NCBI GenBank assembly: GCA_038025085.1
Contig: CM076139.1
Coordinates: forward strand, 52,060,807-52,124,806
Origin: Tetragonia tetragonoides
Lineage: Eukaryota; Streptophyta; Magnoliopsida; Caryophyllales; Aizoaceae
Reading direction: 5' to 3'
DNA: 64,000 bases
The notes beneath the pieces are model-generated. The model made no database searches. It saw nothing but the letters and a program-made list of their open reading frames with translations, and had not been told where the DNA came from. Shown here piece after piece: positions 20,785 through 32,556 of this stretch (position 1 is its first letter; every line of letters begins with the position of its first letter). The position numbers were made by a program, and so were the translations under genes.

Positions 20785-23700
20785 ATGGCATACCCCAACC
20801 ACCATCTTTCAGACCACCATCACCAACAAATGGCGGCACACTTTTCCGGCGACCAAAATACATCATCAGGGCCCCACCATCACCAGCACCACCACCCAAA
20901 CTGGCTGAGCTCGGCCTTACTCGGCGGCGCGTCGGGTGGCGCGTCAGGAGGTGGTGGTGGCGCGTCAGAGAACAACAACAGTTTCATGACGCGCCACGTG
21001 GATGATTCAGTGCTTACGGGGATACCCCACGACAACAATGGTGAGGTTTCCGGAAAGCCGGAGATGGGCGAAGGCGGTGAAGGAACAGGAGGAGAGAGAG
21101 TGGATGGTGGTGGTGGTGTTGGTGGAGAGAGAGTGGTGAATTGGCAGAATGCGAAATGGAAAGCGGAAGTATTGTCGCACCCGTTGTATGAGCAGTTGTT
21201 GGCAGCTCATGTGGCGTGTTTGAGGATTGCGACCCCGGTTGATCAGCTACCGAGGATTGATGCTCAGCTTGCTCAGTCGCAGAATGTGGTGGCCAAATAT
21301 TCAGGGCTTGGGAATGGTCATCAAGCTATGGTTGGTGATGATAAGGAGCTCGACCAATTCATGGTAATAAAAACTAATTAATTAATTAATAATAATGAAT
21401 GAATAATGGTTTCTTAATTTCCCGCAAATAAAAACCTTCTATGAGACCGTCTCACGGTGAGACGGTCTCATACGGTGAGACATGGTAGTGTCTATGTTTA
21501 TGTCATTTTGTGGTGGGTGGGGATGATAAGGAGCTCGACCAATTTATGGTAATGATGTGTTAATTTAACTAAAAAAATCAACGGGAGACATGATGATGGT
21601 TGTGTTTATGTCATTTTGTAGTGGGGTGACTTTTCGTCTCATACAAAGACGTGGTCTTTAGTTATTGACTAATTGGGTTGAATATTGAAATGAGGTTATG
21701 CATTTCATATTTTTTGGGGTGGGGGTTGCCTTTTTGTCTCACGGTGAGACAGGGTGACTTCGTGTCTCACACAAGACGACGTGATTTGAGTTAATGATTG
21801 TTATTGAGTAATTGAACTCAATTGGATTGATAATCGGAGTGGGGATTTGCATTTTAGGGTGGGGTGACTTTTCGTCTCACACGAGAGTTGGTCTAACTTG
21901 AATGATTATCTTTTAGGTTAATTGGATTGGATTAGATTGATTATTGAAATGGGGAATGGATTTGCATTGTATGGTTGCTTGAATCATTAGATAAGATGCT
22001 GAGTCATCGTACTAATATACTCCATGGTCCATGCTGTATGTATGGTTAGGATACTTTACTGATTTTTTTTGTTTTCTATTTGATTGTGGGCAAATGATGA
22101 ATATATAGGAATTAGAACTTTCTATAGTAAGGTTCAGCTTCGTACAAAGTGCAAAATTCCATACCGAAAACTTACACAATAAGCTGTAATTGTTGAACAG
22201 TAGTTAGCTCCCTTATTGTCAACCAAACATGACACGAAAAATTTGTAGGAAATTTCCTCCAATGTACCTACCATACAGCCCAAAAACCAGACTTGATTAG
22301 ATGTTTTTGATGTTTGTTAGGCTTATTGTTTATGCAATGTTGTTACTGGTGTTAGGTTTAGTGATTATATTTATTGTTAATGGTATGTTGATTTAGAGGT
22401 ACTGATATAAAAAAAAAAAAAAAAAAAAGAGGTTCTTTTTATGTTTTGGGTGTTTGAGGGGCTAAGTTTCTGGTTGGGGTTGCTTTTTGGCATGTAGTAG
22501 TAGCTAGCATTGCACTTGTTTTTTTCCTTCCCTCCAATGGGTATTCTGCTGGTCTCAGCCTTTTGGCAGTTAGATACAAACAATATTCTTCTGATTGGTT
22601 TTATGCTTTATTAAGGCTATAGTTTTCATCTGTTTCTCAACCTGTATCTGTTGGTACTTGGTTGTGCATTGTTCTAAATTTTTAACAGGTCTCAAATCTG
22701 TTCTAGTACATTACAATATATCTTAATCTGTCAAAAATTGCATATCTCGTACACGTTTTGAAATGCTTTTCCATTTCGTCATTTGTCCAAAAATGTGTAA
22801 TTATCTTGACCATGGTGTGCACGAAAAATTGCTGTGACTTGCCTTGTATAAAGATTTAGCTTTTTGTGCTGAGAAGACAGTGTGCATACAGCATCTTCTG
22901 AACGGGTTTGAGCAGTAGAATCAATGTTTTTGGCAAAGATAAGACATTCTCTAGGATGTTGGCCATCAATCATCATACTAGCTTAGGGGGAACTTAATGA
23001 TGAGTGAAGATATAGTGAAGTGGTAGTGAGTGTAATGCTACTAATAGAAAACTTTGGCCTGATATTTAGGTAATTGTTTTAGAAATGAAATCTGGTAATG
23101 ATGATGTAGAGGGAACATGAAAAGGTGGCGTTAGTTACCTTTTTATTTTGGTGGAAAACATATCATGGTGGTATCGAACTTTTCACTTCAGGGCTGCTTG
23201 TCTTAGATTATCAAGTGAAGAACTTATGTCAAACACTGATGTTTATAATATGTAAAAATGTGCCGAGATCAAAATGCTTTTGATGTATCATGTATGTGCT
23301 GCTAATGGAAACTGATCATTTAACTTCTGAAATTGCCAAACTGATGCTGGAATCCTCACTTTTTCATACCCCCCTCCCCCCCCCCCCTAATTAAAGAACT
23401 TAAAAGAGCTGATTAGGTTGCAGAGCATCGTCACTACAGAAGGTAAAACTGTACATGGCTAGATATTTCAGCTTTGCTGCTTTCTTCTTCATGTTTCCTT
23501 TTTCCCTAGTGGGATTTGACTGTCTGACTCATTTCCAAATGAGTTGGATAGTTGTAGCACTTCCATTAATTACTCGATTTTGGTGCTGAAGTGTGTAAAT
23601 TTTATCTTCAAAATCTTAAACTGTTGTTATCCGAAGCACTCGCTGATCTTTTTGTTTGTCTTGCTCTGTGATTTGACTCTGCTTGACATTCTCGTTATTG

Positions 23701-25544
23701 CCGGGTTTCCCTGCATCTTGATATTTCTTCTTGATTATGGTGAAATAGTTGAATATGTATACTACTAGAAGATGGTTTTTGATGGCTATTTTTCTGATCT
23801 TTTCATGTATTTAAATTGTAGACACATTATGTTCTGTTGCTTTGCTCCTTTAAAGAACAACTCCAACACCACGTCCGGGTCCATGCGATGGAAGCTGTGA
23901 TGGCTTGCTGGGAAATTGAACAATCTCTTCAAAGCTTAACAGGTATTGCTTGTTTGCTTTTCCACGATATCCAATCCACATTGGCTCAATCAGTAGTGAT
24001 CTCTCTTAGGGAACCCTTCTCAATATGTTGCTCGTCAAATTCTGGTTTCCTTGAGCAGAATTGCATTAAGATCCCTTAAAGGCCAAAAGTGCGAGGAATT
24101 AAAACTGGTTCCAACCTTAACATATTTTGTGCACATTTCTTCATTATCCTCGTCTTTTCCCTGTTCTTTTAATGATAGTCCTGGGTTATATTATTGCTAT
24201 CATTAATCTGATGCATACCAAAAACTTGTGGTTACTGCTATCGGAGAACCACAATAAGTTGCCACTGTGTTAGTATAACCTTTCTATTCAAGTGTAGGCA
24301 AAATCTACAAGGGTAGAAACTAATGCAGGCAGTTTTTGGTACTTTTTCTGTGAGCAGGAGTGTCTCCTGGTGAAGGCACAGGGGCAACTATGTCAGATGA
24401 CGATGATGACCCTGTAGACAGTGATAGTAACTTGTTTGATGGAAGTTTGGATGGTCCAGACACCATGGGATTCGGACCTCTTATTCCAACAGAGAGTGAA
24501 AGGTCATTGATGGAGCGTGTGAGGCAAGAACTAAAGCATGAGCTAAAACAGGTGAGATATTGTTGGACAAATCACACAATCTTATGAGAAGTTATATATT
24601 TTCTAGTCCAGTGACTGATTTATTTGTTCTATCGACATTCTTCCTGAAAGGGTTACAAGGAGAAGATTGTAGACATAAGGGAAGAAATCTTACGCAAGAG
24701 AAGAGCAGGAAAGCTTCCTGGTGACACCACCTCTGTGTTAAAGGCTTGGTGGCAATCACATTCCAAGTGGCCATACCCAACGGTAAGTTTTCTTGGTCCT
24801 GAACCAGATATGAATATTGATTGTGAGTGAGTTGCTTGATGACTTGACATATGGATTTGAGTGAGTTGCATTGATGATTTGACGTTGTTAGATTTATAGT
24901 ATCAGAGTTTCACAAGTTTCCTGAAATACCCAGTCTCTGAACATATGGGCTTGAGTGAGTTGCATTGATGATTTGGCATTGTTAGATTCATAAAATTTTG
25001 CAAAAATCACCTTTAAATCAATTGCCAGCTGAAGGTGCAGCATTGACCTGGTCAGTGCCAGAAACTTATATATTCCATTCAGCAGATTATGATGATGGAT
25101 TTGTTAAGTAGCCTTTCTACTACTCTATAAAACTTGCTCTGATAACATTCAGAAATCAATACTTCGCGGGTCATTTTTCAGGTGTATGACAAATTAAATG
25201 CATACATATATAAACATGTGAGGGATTTAGGGGGTGTACTTGCCTAAGCAATGGAGGTTGTTTATTTATTTTGCATATGTATATAATCATATTAATAATT
25301 TCTGCAGGAGGAGGACAAGGCAAGATTGGTACAGGAAACAGGCTTACAGTTAAAGCAGATCAATAATTGGTTCATCAATCAGAGGAAGAGGAACTGGCAC
25401 AGTAACCCTTCAAGTTCTAGTTCCCTAAAGAGTAAACGAAAAAGGTATATACCAACCACCTTAATCTCTCAACTCTTGTTTAAGTTTGATTTACTCAACC
25501 TTCAAGCAGAACCTAATTCAGATAAAAGGCAATAATACAGGTAA
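20785..25544 (+). CDS. KNAT3: class II KNOX homeobox transcription factor (KNAT3-like)
   Basis: Nuclear TALE-class homeodomain factor of the KNAT3/4/5 type. Proposed coding exons: 20785-21363, 23822-23942, 24358-24551, 24651-24782, 25308-25444 and a 4-nt last exon 25541-25544. All introns are GT-AG and the total is 388 residues. Exon 1 has a His-rich start, Gly-rich linkers and the first KNOX half ([20 protein letters not shown]). Exon 2 has the second half ([20 protein letters not shown]). Exon 3 has an acidic linker and the start of ELK (ELKHELKQ). Exons 4 and 5 encode the homeodomain with the TALE proline-tyrosine-proline (WPYPT) and recognition helix [14 protein letters not shown]. Exon 5 ends KSKRK and splices to give a short end; reading through its donor would instead add about 32 residues. 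KNAT4 or KNAT5 orthology is not excluded. The frame is intact. Confidence 0.95.
21337..21555 (+). repeat. duplicated exon-1/intron-1 splice junction
   Basis: The 34 bp spanning the end of exon 1 and its donor (21337-21370) recur with two differences at 21522-21555, including a second ATG-GTAATG donor-like site. A further pair, containing TTTATGTCATTTTGT, recurs at about 21498 and 21605. The second donor lies 185 bp inside intron 1. Confidence 0.85.
21440..21472. repeat. 16-bp perfect palindrome in intron 1
   Basis: TATGAGACCGTCTCAC and its exact reverse complement flank a single G. Related GTGAGACGGTCTC-type words follow over the next 450 bp, suggesting a decayed inverted-repeat element inside the intron. 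Confidence 0.9.
21560..23821 (+). other. remainder of KNOX intron 1
   Basis: About 2.3 kb of intronic DNA with no recognised gene, holding a poly-A run at 22410-22428 and a C-run near 23371-23388. Open frames on both strands here lack motifs. Confidence 0.6.
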
Positions 25545-26539
25545 AAGCACCCGCAATCATTGTACGTAGCATAAAGAACAATGCTGGAAAGCACCTCCAT
25601 TTTGTGCCGTTGAACATTATAATACGATTCTACGACTTTTGGAGATGGAACTAAACATGAATCTAGACGGACGAAGTGGATAAACTCTGCTAATGAAGTG
25701 GCAACAAAGGCGTCCATCAGTGCCACGTGAAGCTGTATATGGACACAGAGGTGGAAGGTCCTTGGTACTGAATTAAGGAAATACAGGTACTTCCTTGCCA
25801 GTAGGAGGAAGATTTGGAGAGGGAGAACATTTGTCTCAGATGAACTTCTGCAAGTCTCACCATTTTTTGGTGAGTATAATTTTGTAACATTTCTTCGCAT
25901 ACTTATATACTCTCGTATGAATCAATACAGTTTTATGGGGGTGTGGATGTACAGATTAAGCAGTTTTATTTCCCCTTTCTATATATAACATATAGTACTT
26001 GAATATAAATCTTTTTATCTTTAGATTTCATGACGGTGTTTTAGTGCTAGCTGTTGAAGAATGTATGTAACTAGAGTTTTTCCTCTAGTCTCTCAATATT
26101 GTATTATTTCATCATCCATGTTAGATGTTTTGCTTATGTTATGGTGTTTCTCATTAGGTAAACAACGGTATGTTATATATCTCAATTACAAAAGAACAAA
26201 ACAATGGATATATGAAATCCAACCTGTTTGGATGATCAAGATGTATGTAGCCCTAACCCATCGGGACAAGTTAATATTGTTTTCATTCGATATGCATAAA
26301 TCTCGTCAACATATCAACTCTTACAATTGCACAAAAAGTATTAACAACTTCGTATTTACTTTGGTAAAGGGAGAGGATCCTAATTCTTTGATAAAACGAC
26401 GACATACAGTAGTTAATAACTAGCAGCAGTCCTATCGTATCTCTATATACACATCACATCAGGCAGAAGAAAGATCAAAATCCTTGCAAAGGTACTCCTT
26501 GTTCAAGGATCTTAGCTTGGCAATGAATAGCAACACGCA
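25545..26539. other. KNOX 3' untranslated region and spacer
   Basis: Follows the proposed KNOX stop codon. The 3' UTR probably extends a few hundred bases. No second gene was recognised before the minus-strand gene ending at 26540. The minus-strand open frame at 25502-25900 overlaps the last exon and has no motif. Confidence 0.45.
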
Positions 26540-26911
26540 CTAATCTTTAGCTGCCAATGTATCTTGAAAATTACGACTCACAGCACCATCATCAAAGTTG
26601 AGAGCATAGCTTTGAGGGTCATAATGAAACTGTTGAGATCTCTTCATTTCATCATAGATTATTTCACAACCAAAACAAAACTCTTGTAGGAAGTTGTTCC
26701 AAATCTTCTTAGCGAGGGCCGAAACAGAAGCGAAAGCCTTCGTTTTCTTCTTCGAAAACGCTACTGAGGAGCTATGGTGATTGTCTCTTAATGCTTGATC
26801 TCCATGATGGTCTAGTAATAAGTTTCTGTTAAGTAATAGTGGTTCAAGATGACTGGTTCTTGATGACGCTGTCTTTGAAGCAGGTTTTGTGTTGCCGTGT
26901 ATAGTAGCCAT
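26540..26911 (-). CDS. small plant protein with YDPxSYALNFDD motif, member 1
   Basis: Single-exon frame of 123 residues. I chose the ATG at 26911 because its context (CCCATGGCT) is good; an upstream ATG at 26941 would add ten residues. The N-terminus is polar and low-complexity, the middle is basic (SKKKTKAF), and the C-terminal third holds FHYDPQSYALNFDDG followed by a short tail. That motif is shared with the two proteins encoded at 30273-30713 and 36268-36639, and I associate it with small uncharacterised plant proteins. No signal peptide, transmembrane segment or catalytic motif is visible. The function is unknown. Confidence 0.78.
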   Translation of the reverse strand: MATIHGNTKPASKTASSRTSHLEPLLLNRNLLLDHHGDQALRDNHHSSSVAFSKKKTKAFASVSALAKKIWNNFLQEFCFGCEIIYDEMKRSQQFHYDPQSYALNFDDGAVSRNFQDTLAAKD

Positions 26912-28100
26912 GGGACTTGAGAGAGGAAAAAATATTGACATGATAATTTTGTGTAAGAAACGAAGAGAACCTCTTTGAGTTTTTTTGATCTAAAGCTAAG
27001 AGAACCTATTTGAGTTAGTTAAGGCCTAAGGGGTTGCCAAAAAAATAATGGAGGTGTTCTTTTAAGAACGTATACAAGTAGAACTAGGATTTTATAAGAT
27101 AAGATAATGCTAAAATATACAATATCTATGAAAAATAGTTCTCTCTTTTATTTTTACAATTACATGTATATAGGTATATAATGATATTATGCTCGTAAAA
27201 TAGAGTTATGAAATAAATAAATGTAATGGTATATTATGAGCAATGTTTTCCCAAGCTACTTGTGCACTAAGCAAGCAAATTCAAGTGAAGAAGTTGAAAA
27301 CAAATCAAATATCCACCTTCCTTTTCAGTTCATCCCATATTGAAATAACAACTTTTTTTTAGAGAAATAATAAAAGTGTGATAACATATTTTCTGTACTC
27401 TCATATGAGTTTACACACCCGATTCTTTTAAGCATCTTTTTGCATTAAAATGAGGAATATAGAAAAAAATCAACCACAAATTTTACATCATGCGAAATAT
27501 AAATAAATATTTCGATTTATTTGAAACGGAGAAATTACTATGACCGTTAAATTTATACAAGCTGGAGAACTACAGTACAGGAGTTGAAACCAATACAGTA
27601 AACGGAAGCACAGGCGATGCCGAGTCAGTTGCAGTGACCCATTGGGCCTCTACGTTTGAGCAAGGCTTATGGGTTGAAGTCACTCCATGGGGATCAAGAC
27701 TAAAGAGTAATGGACCTCGTGCATCTGAATAAGGGCCACCTTACGTCTTTCAGCCAATTTGTGTGGCGCAGAAATTAAAACTCAATAATCAACTACTACT
27801 AAAAGAAGAAAGGTAATTTTGGGATAGATAAAAAAAAAAAAGAAGTAAAAATATCATTTTGGGATGAATGTCAATGATAAAGTCAAAAGATTCTTACCAA
27901 AAATCTAGTTTTAAATCTAATGATCTGTTACCACCATGATAATTAAATATTAGACTAGCTTATAAATTGGGATCAAAATACAATTCAAGACCTAACCTAG
28001 TAGAAAAAATTAATAATGTTATGTTTCAAAAAAATTTGTATAAACTTATTGAACATATCTGTTACTACCATGATTTATTTTTTTAGGGGAAAAACAAATT
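26912..28100. other. intergenic DNA, no gene recognised
   Basis: AT-rich, with promoter sequence of the upstream minus-strand gene at its left end. No other motif-bearing frame. Confidence 0.5.
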
Positions 28101-28650
28101 CATTAATAATAATAAGCCATACGGTATTTACAAACGAAACCCAAATCAACAAAGTGCACTTCTAAAATATTAGATAACATTCGAGTAATAAAGCTACTGA
28201 GCATGGTAGATTCGACGATTCCGAACAGTCTCGACCTTTCAATCGTTGTTTTCCATATTACAGCCTTTTCGCAGAGGGCCTTGTCGCCATAACTTTGTTG
28301 AATGTACAAATCTGATCGTAGAAAGCCTCTTGAAGAAGAAGATCTGCAGTACCGCTATTTGAATATTGAAAGAAAAACAAACAGTACTCTGATCGCAAAA
28401 GGATAGACCCAAAAGTTGGGACAAACTAACTCTCACGGAAGAAGAGACTGATTTTATTCCAAACAACGAAACTAAAATACTAAACAAGACGAAGAAACTA
28501 AAAGGATTGGGGCTTACCATCCGCGATTCGCTGATGGCAACCCTTAGACCACGAAAGTAGGGTTAGGGTTTTCTTTGGAGAAAAGGGGAGAGGAGGAGAG
28601 AAATTTATAGATATTAAGGGGAAGATTGTTACTACCATGATAGGTAAACA
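28100..28650 (-). other. unclassified repeat-like segment
   Basis: Overlapping minus-strand frames (28103-28309 and 28239-28520) contain no known domain. The left edge is followed by a string of TAA trinucleotides, and the right edge (about 28555-28600) has GGGTTAGGGTTTTC, like a plant 5' leader. It may be a decayed transcribed retroelement or retrocopy. I cannot identify it. Confidence 0.3.
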
Positions 28651-28889
28651 TTACACTATACATTCGAAAAGAGTAGACTATTAAGGGGGTATTCATTATT
28701 GACCATAATGACCACTACGGAATTAAACTAGGGGTATTTGATTTGTAGACATCTCAAAGTATGAAACAACTTGATAAAGGATTTAAATCCATATCCAATG
28801 CGAGATACGAACCTTCAACATTGCCTAAGATGTAAGGGTGGATGATTCGTGATTCCCTTGGGTTTCAAAGAATATAGTCATAGTTAAAT

Positions 28890-29220
28890 ATGGCTTCGTG
28901 CCGTGCTCGGGTCGTGCCCTCGTGCTTTGTAACAGTGTCGTGTCGTGCCGTGCTTATAGTTGTCGTGCTTCGTGCCGTGCCGTGACTGCTTTTCCAAAAG
29001 GTAGGTCCAGGTCGTGCTTGTGTCGTGCCCATGCTTTTTTCAAATAATATTAAAATTTTCGTCGTGCCCTGTAGTGCCTGACCATGCTCTTTTTTTTTTT
29101 CAAAATTCAGGCCCGAGCCCAGCTCAGACCTAGGCATTCGTACCCGTGTTGTACTATGTAAAAGGTGTATTCGGTCGTGCCGTGCCTCATACTACCCGTG
29201 TCCAATGCCATCTCTAGTCG
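28890..29220. repeat. CGTGCCGTGC-rich low-complexity segment
   Basis: The words TCGTGCCGTGC, GTCGTGCC and CGTGCTTCGTGCC recur at least ten times in about 330 bp. This is unlike the AT-rich surroundings and looks like a decayed transposon internal region. The minus-strand frames across it are by-products. Confidence 0.7.
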
Positions 29221-29827
29221 TAGTACAACAAGTTGTTTGCACAAGCCATGTGGGGAACCATGTTTTACTGTCTTGAGCTTTACAAACAAATGTAGGTGGG
29301 TCTATATATTTTGTTGTGAAATCGTTCCTTGACCAGTTAAATTCTTACACTATTTGACCTGATTTTGCCTCGGACTTGCAGTAGTATCAAATTTCGAATT
29401 GCAGCCACACAAACACAGTAAATAAATCTCCCACTTGGCCTCTGATTATACTCATAAAAGAATAATACTACTCCTCATTATCACCCTGCAGACAATAGGC
29501 TTATTTGGCAGATACAGTGGCAGTGTGGCACAGAGCACTGTGACAGTTAAAGAATCAAACATGATCTTCTGCAAGATTTGGCTTTGATGAAAGTGAGTTG
29601 TTAATCTTAATTCTATGGCTTTCATAATGAAAATGGTACACTTTCTTCAGATTCACTTTTAATTGCGTTGTGATCTATGAACTTCATATCTGAAATTTGG
29701 CAAAAATCCTGCTCAAAATTCAAATTGAATCCCAACTAAGATCTCAACCATTTTCTGGAGTTAGAAAGAGTATCAACTGAGTGACAGTAGTACGCTATAT
29801 ACGGGCAAGGCGGCGTAAAGTATGTAA

Positions 29828-29917
29828 GGGCGTGTTCTTTTCCAACTACTCAATAATCGCTTCAGTTCAATTTATTTCGATGGAGTTCAATTTACTCAAG
29901 TGAAAAAGAACAGCGCC
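29828..29917. mobile_element. very short MITE-like element
   Basis: Left GGGCGTGTTCTTTTCCAAC and right GTGAAAAAGAACAGCGCC are imperfect inverted ends about 90 bp apart. A TAA flanks the left side and TGA the right. The end sequence resembles family A, so this may be a deletion derivative. Confidence 0.55.
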
Positions 29918-30272
29918 TGAATAAGGAGTATCACTCATTCATATTGAAGCGAGTTTATCAGTGTTTGGTGTGTCAATCTAAGTTAAGTACTTGCATCAAA
30001 TATCTCGAAAATTAAATCATTGAACTGCTTATATTTTATAATACTTCAAATCGATATATGCACAACACAGAGAACTACAGTACAAATCACAATCTCATTT
30101 TTTCCCTTTCTTTGATCTAATTACTACTAGTACTAATTGTTTGATCCAAAAGTATAAAGCAAACTGTATAGAGTGAGAAAAAAGGACTCAAATCTATACA
30201 CTTATGTTCCCGTAATATAATCTTCAAATCAAACCTAACTAAGAAAAAGGAAAATCAAAAATCAAATTATTA

Positions 30273-30713
30273 CTAGCTCCAAGCAGCAATTTCCCTTGAA
30301 ACGACGACGTTTTTGGTATGCTTATTAGGTGGAGATTGAGGTAACCTAGCGGAGAAATCACGAAGAGGATACTCATCAATACGCGAGTCATCATCTTCGA
30401 AATTAAGAGCGTAACTCATCGGGTCATATCTGAACTCGGCCGAGTTACCTCGGTGACGATTCCGGCCGTTTTTGCCGGAGAATATTCCGGCACACCGGAC
30501 TTTAATCTCCGGCGCTAATTCCGATCTGATCCACGTCGATAAGGATGAGGTTGTTGTTGGTGATGATGGTGACTTGGAAGGTTCTAGAGGCTTGGCGTCT
30601 TCGTCTTCTTCGTTATCGGAATCGTTGCAACATGAGGCGTTGCAGAAGAAGATTGAGTTCTTGAGTTTGTTTCTGAAGGATGGTGAGTGGTCGTGGTTGT
30701 GTTCGTAATCCAT
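30273..30713 (-). CDS. small plant protein with YDPMSYALNFEDD motif, member 2
   Basis: 146 residues in one exon. The frame is open for 127 more codons upstream, but those cover an Ser-Leu stretch translated from a GA microsatellite. I therefore start at the ATG at 30713, matching the paralogue. The order is: polar N-terminus, acidic run (DNEEDEDAK), TWIRSELAPEIKVRCAGIFSG, basic GRNRHRGNSAEF, then RYDPMSYALNFEDDDSR, and a conserved end VVVSREIAAWS. It lies in copy A of the segmental duplication. No membrane segment or enzyme motif is visible. Promoter words shared with the paralogue include TGACGCAGCA and a CACGTG box. Function unknown. Confidence 0.85.
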   Translation of the reverse strand: MDYEHNHDHSPSFRNKLKNSIFFCNASCCNDSDNEEDEDAKPLEPSKSPSSPTTTSSLSTWIRSELAPEIKVRCAGIFSGKNGRNRHRGNSAEFRYDPMSYALNFEDDDSRIDEYPLRDFSARLPQSPPNKHTKNVVVSREIAAWS

Positions 30714-30744
30714 TAGGGTTAGGGTTAGGGTTGCTCTGATACCA
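30714..30744 (-). promoter_or_regulatory. telobox repeats and a primer-binding-site-like 12-mer in the leader
   Basis: On the gene's strand the leader reads TGGTATCAGAGC (30744-30733) followed by AACCCTAACCCTAACCCTA up to the ATG. The AACCCTA repeats are telobox-like, common in plant 5' leaders. The 12-mer equals the copia primer-binding site seen at 14672-14683. The paralogue at 36268 lacks both. Confidence 0.8.
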
Positions 30745-30986
30745 ACTGTAAAGATCTCGAGTTTTAGGAGAGAGAAAAATAGGGAATAATGGAATATGAT
30801 TTTGAGTGATGGTTGAAGTATTGAAGAGTGAGAGGGTATATATAAGTGAATAACAATGGAAAATAAAGGGAAAAAGAGAAAAGATAAGATTGTGATGTTT
30901 GAGGGTGAAAGAGAAAGTGGGTGACGCAGCAAATACAGAGTGACAGTTGGGAAGGGGCCAAGTTGGGTGAGGAGAGAGACTGTGAG

Positions 30987-30987
<1 letters not shown>

Positions 30988-31024
<37 letters not shown>

Positions 31025-31035
31025 GGGGGGGGGGG
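30988..31035. repeat. (GA)n microsatellite followed by a G-run
   Basis: A run of GA units followed by GGGGTGGGGGG. It lies upstream of the gene at 30273-30713 and explains the Ser-Leu extension of its open frame. Confidence 0.9.
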
Positions 31036-31135
31036 GAAAGCGTGGGAGTTGCGAAGGCGGGGGATTTTGGTTTGTTGAACCCGCGTGACTTCACGTGGAA
31101 TTATTTCAACTGCTTAAACTGATCAATTATGTTCA

Positions 31136-32556
31136 GCTCAAAATGATTACTTCCTGGTTCAGTTTTAATTAAGCTATATATTTCTAATTTAAATTGTACC
31201 AATAGTTTTTGGTTTATTTTTTGACTTGGTTAATAAATATTGTTTTCCCTCATATATATAGAACAATATATTATTAATAATAGTTCAGTTCATTTCAATT
31301 TATTAATTTCACTTTAGTTGAAAAGAATATAGAAATGGAGTTTAAATTCTTTACCTCTTAAATGTTGTTATGGTATTTTCTACTACAATTTGAACACTAT
31401 TTTAGGAGGTCTATATGTGAGGCACTTATGACTTTAACTAGGAATATGCTATTGTCAAAAAAGGATTAAAAATATGGGAATATGTTCCTAATTAGAAATT
31501 TAGAATAGGAATTTTGAGCTTTCCCATTGCTTTATTAAATAGCTTTTGTTTGCTTTTAGTAGCAGCAACACGTCCCCCTCTTCATAGCTCTCTTTTGTGT
31601 CATCCTCGATAATAATAATTAATATATGTACCCTAACTCTCGTTAAACTTGGTTCTCGTTAAACTTGGTTAAGTGAACTTCTAAATGCTAACAATGTCGA
31701 GATCTACCATCACTTGTTGACCTGGTTTAATATTGCTACTATATAGTCATGTTTGTGTCTTTTCAGCGCATTGGAAACTCAATTTTTGCTTCCCTTTTTT
31801 TTTTTTAATAGTCAAAGGGTGGGAAATCTCCTAGGCTCCTTGATTAATGTATAATTAGTACTCAATTAAGTAAAATACATGAAAAGTTAGGCTCCTAGGG
31901 ACAATTGCTCTTTAGAACATGAAAAATTGCAAATTGTTCCTAACCGTTGGCTAGAAAACAGGAGTACATGCATATGGCATCTATGATCTATCTTAAAAAA
32001 ATAATGTATGTCTACTCTGATTAAGTTAAAGATAATGTATAGTACTAGTATACCTACCCTAATTAGTACTAATTAGGCTTATTAACAATGAACGCGCCAC
32101 ATGACGCCTTACATAATTTATTGTCACAACAACATTCAAATGAGAAGACTGTGGCATCTCGGTTGATGGACTGCTGTTCTAATTAGTAACAAGCTCATTG
32201 GGTGACTGCGCCCTGCCATGATTAAACTAATCTAATTAGTACTAGTACATTGTCAGCCATAATATACAATTGGCAGCGTGTAAGTAGCTTCTAGGCTCAC
32301 TTAATTTAAGGATATAGTACTAGTTAACTAGTCAGGTCAGATTACTACTACATTTTTTTTGATCCTTGGATTACTACTACATAGATAATTATTAATGGAG
32401 TCATATCTGCAAAGATGCCAATTGCCCAGGGAAACTCTATAATAGTAAAGTGGGATTGAGGGTAGGTTTGGCGGCCCAGGTGGTGGGATCCATGCTCAGT
32501 GCCCAAATAATAACTGTGGATTAGCTTCCATTCGATGTTCAATAAGAGATTTTTCA
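31136..32556. other. intergenic part of duplication copy A
   Basis: AT-rich, no gene. Parts (about 31920-32000 and 32090-32230) align with 37400-37480 and 37620-37760 of copy B. Confidence 0.55.

Noticed and set aside
25502..25900. 132-residue minus-strand gene
   Set aside because: It overlaps the KNOX 3' end and shows no motif or codon structure.
30714..31094. N-terminal extension of the 30273-30713 gene
   Set aside because: The extra 127 codons are low-complexity Ser-Leu from a GA run and have no counterpart in the paralogue.
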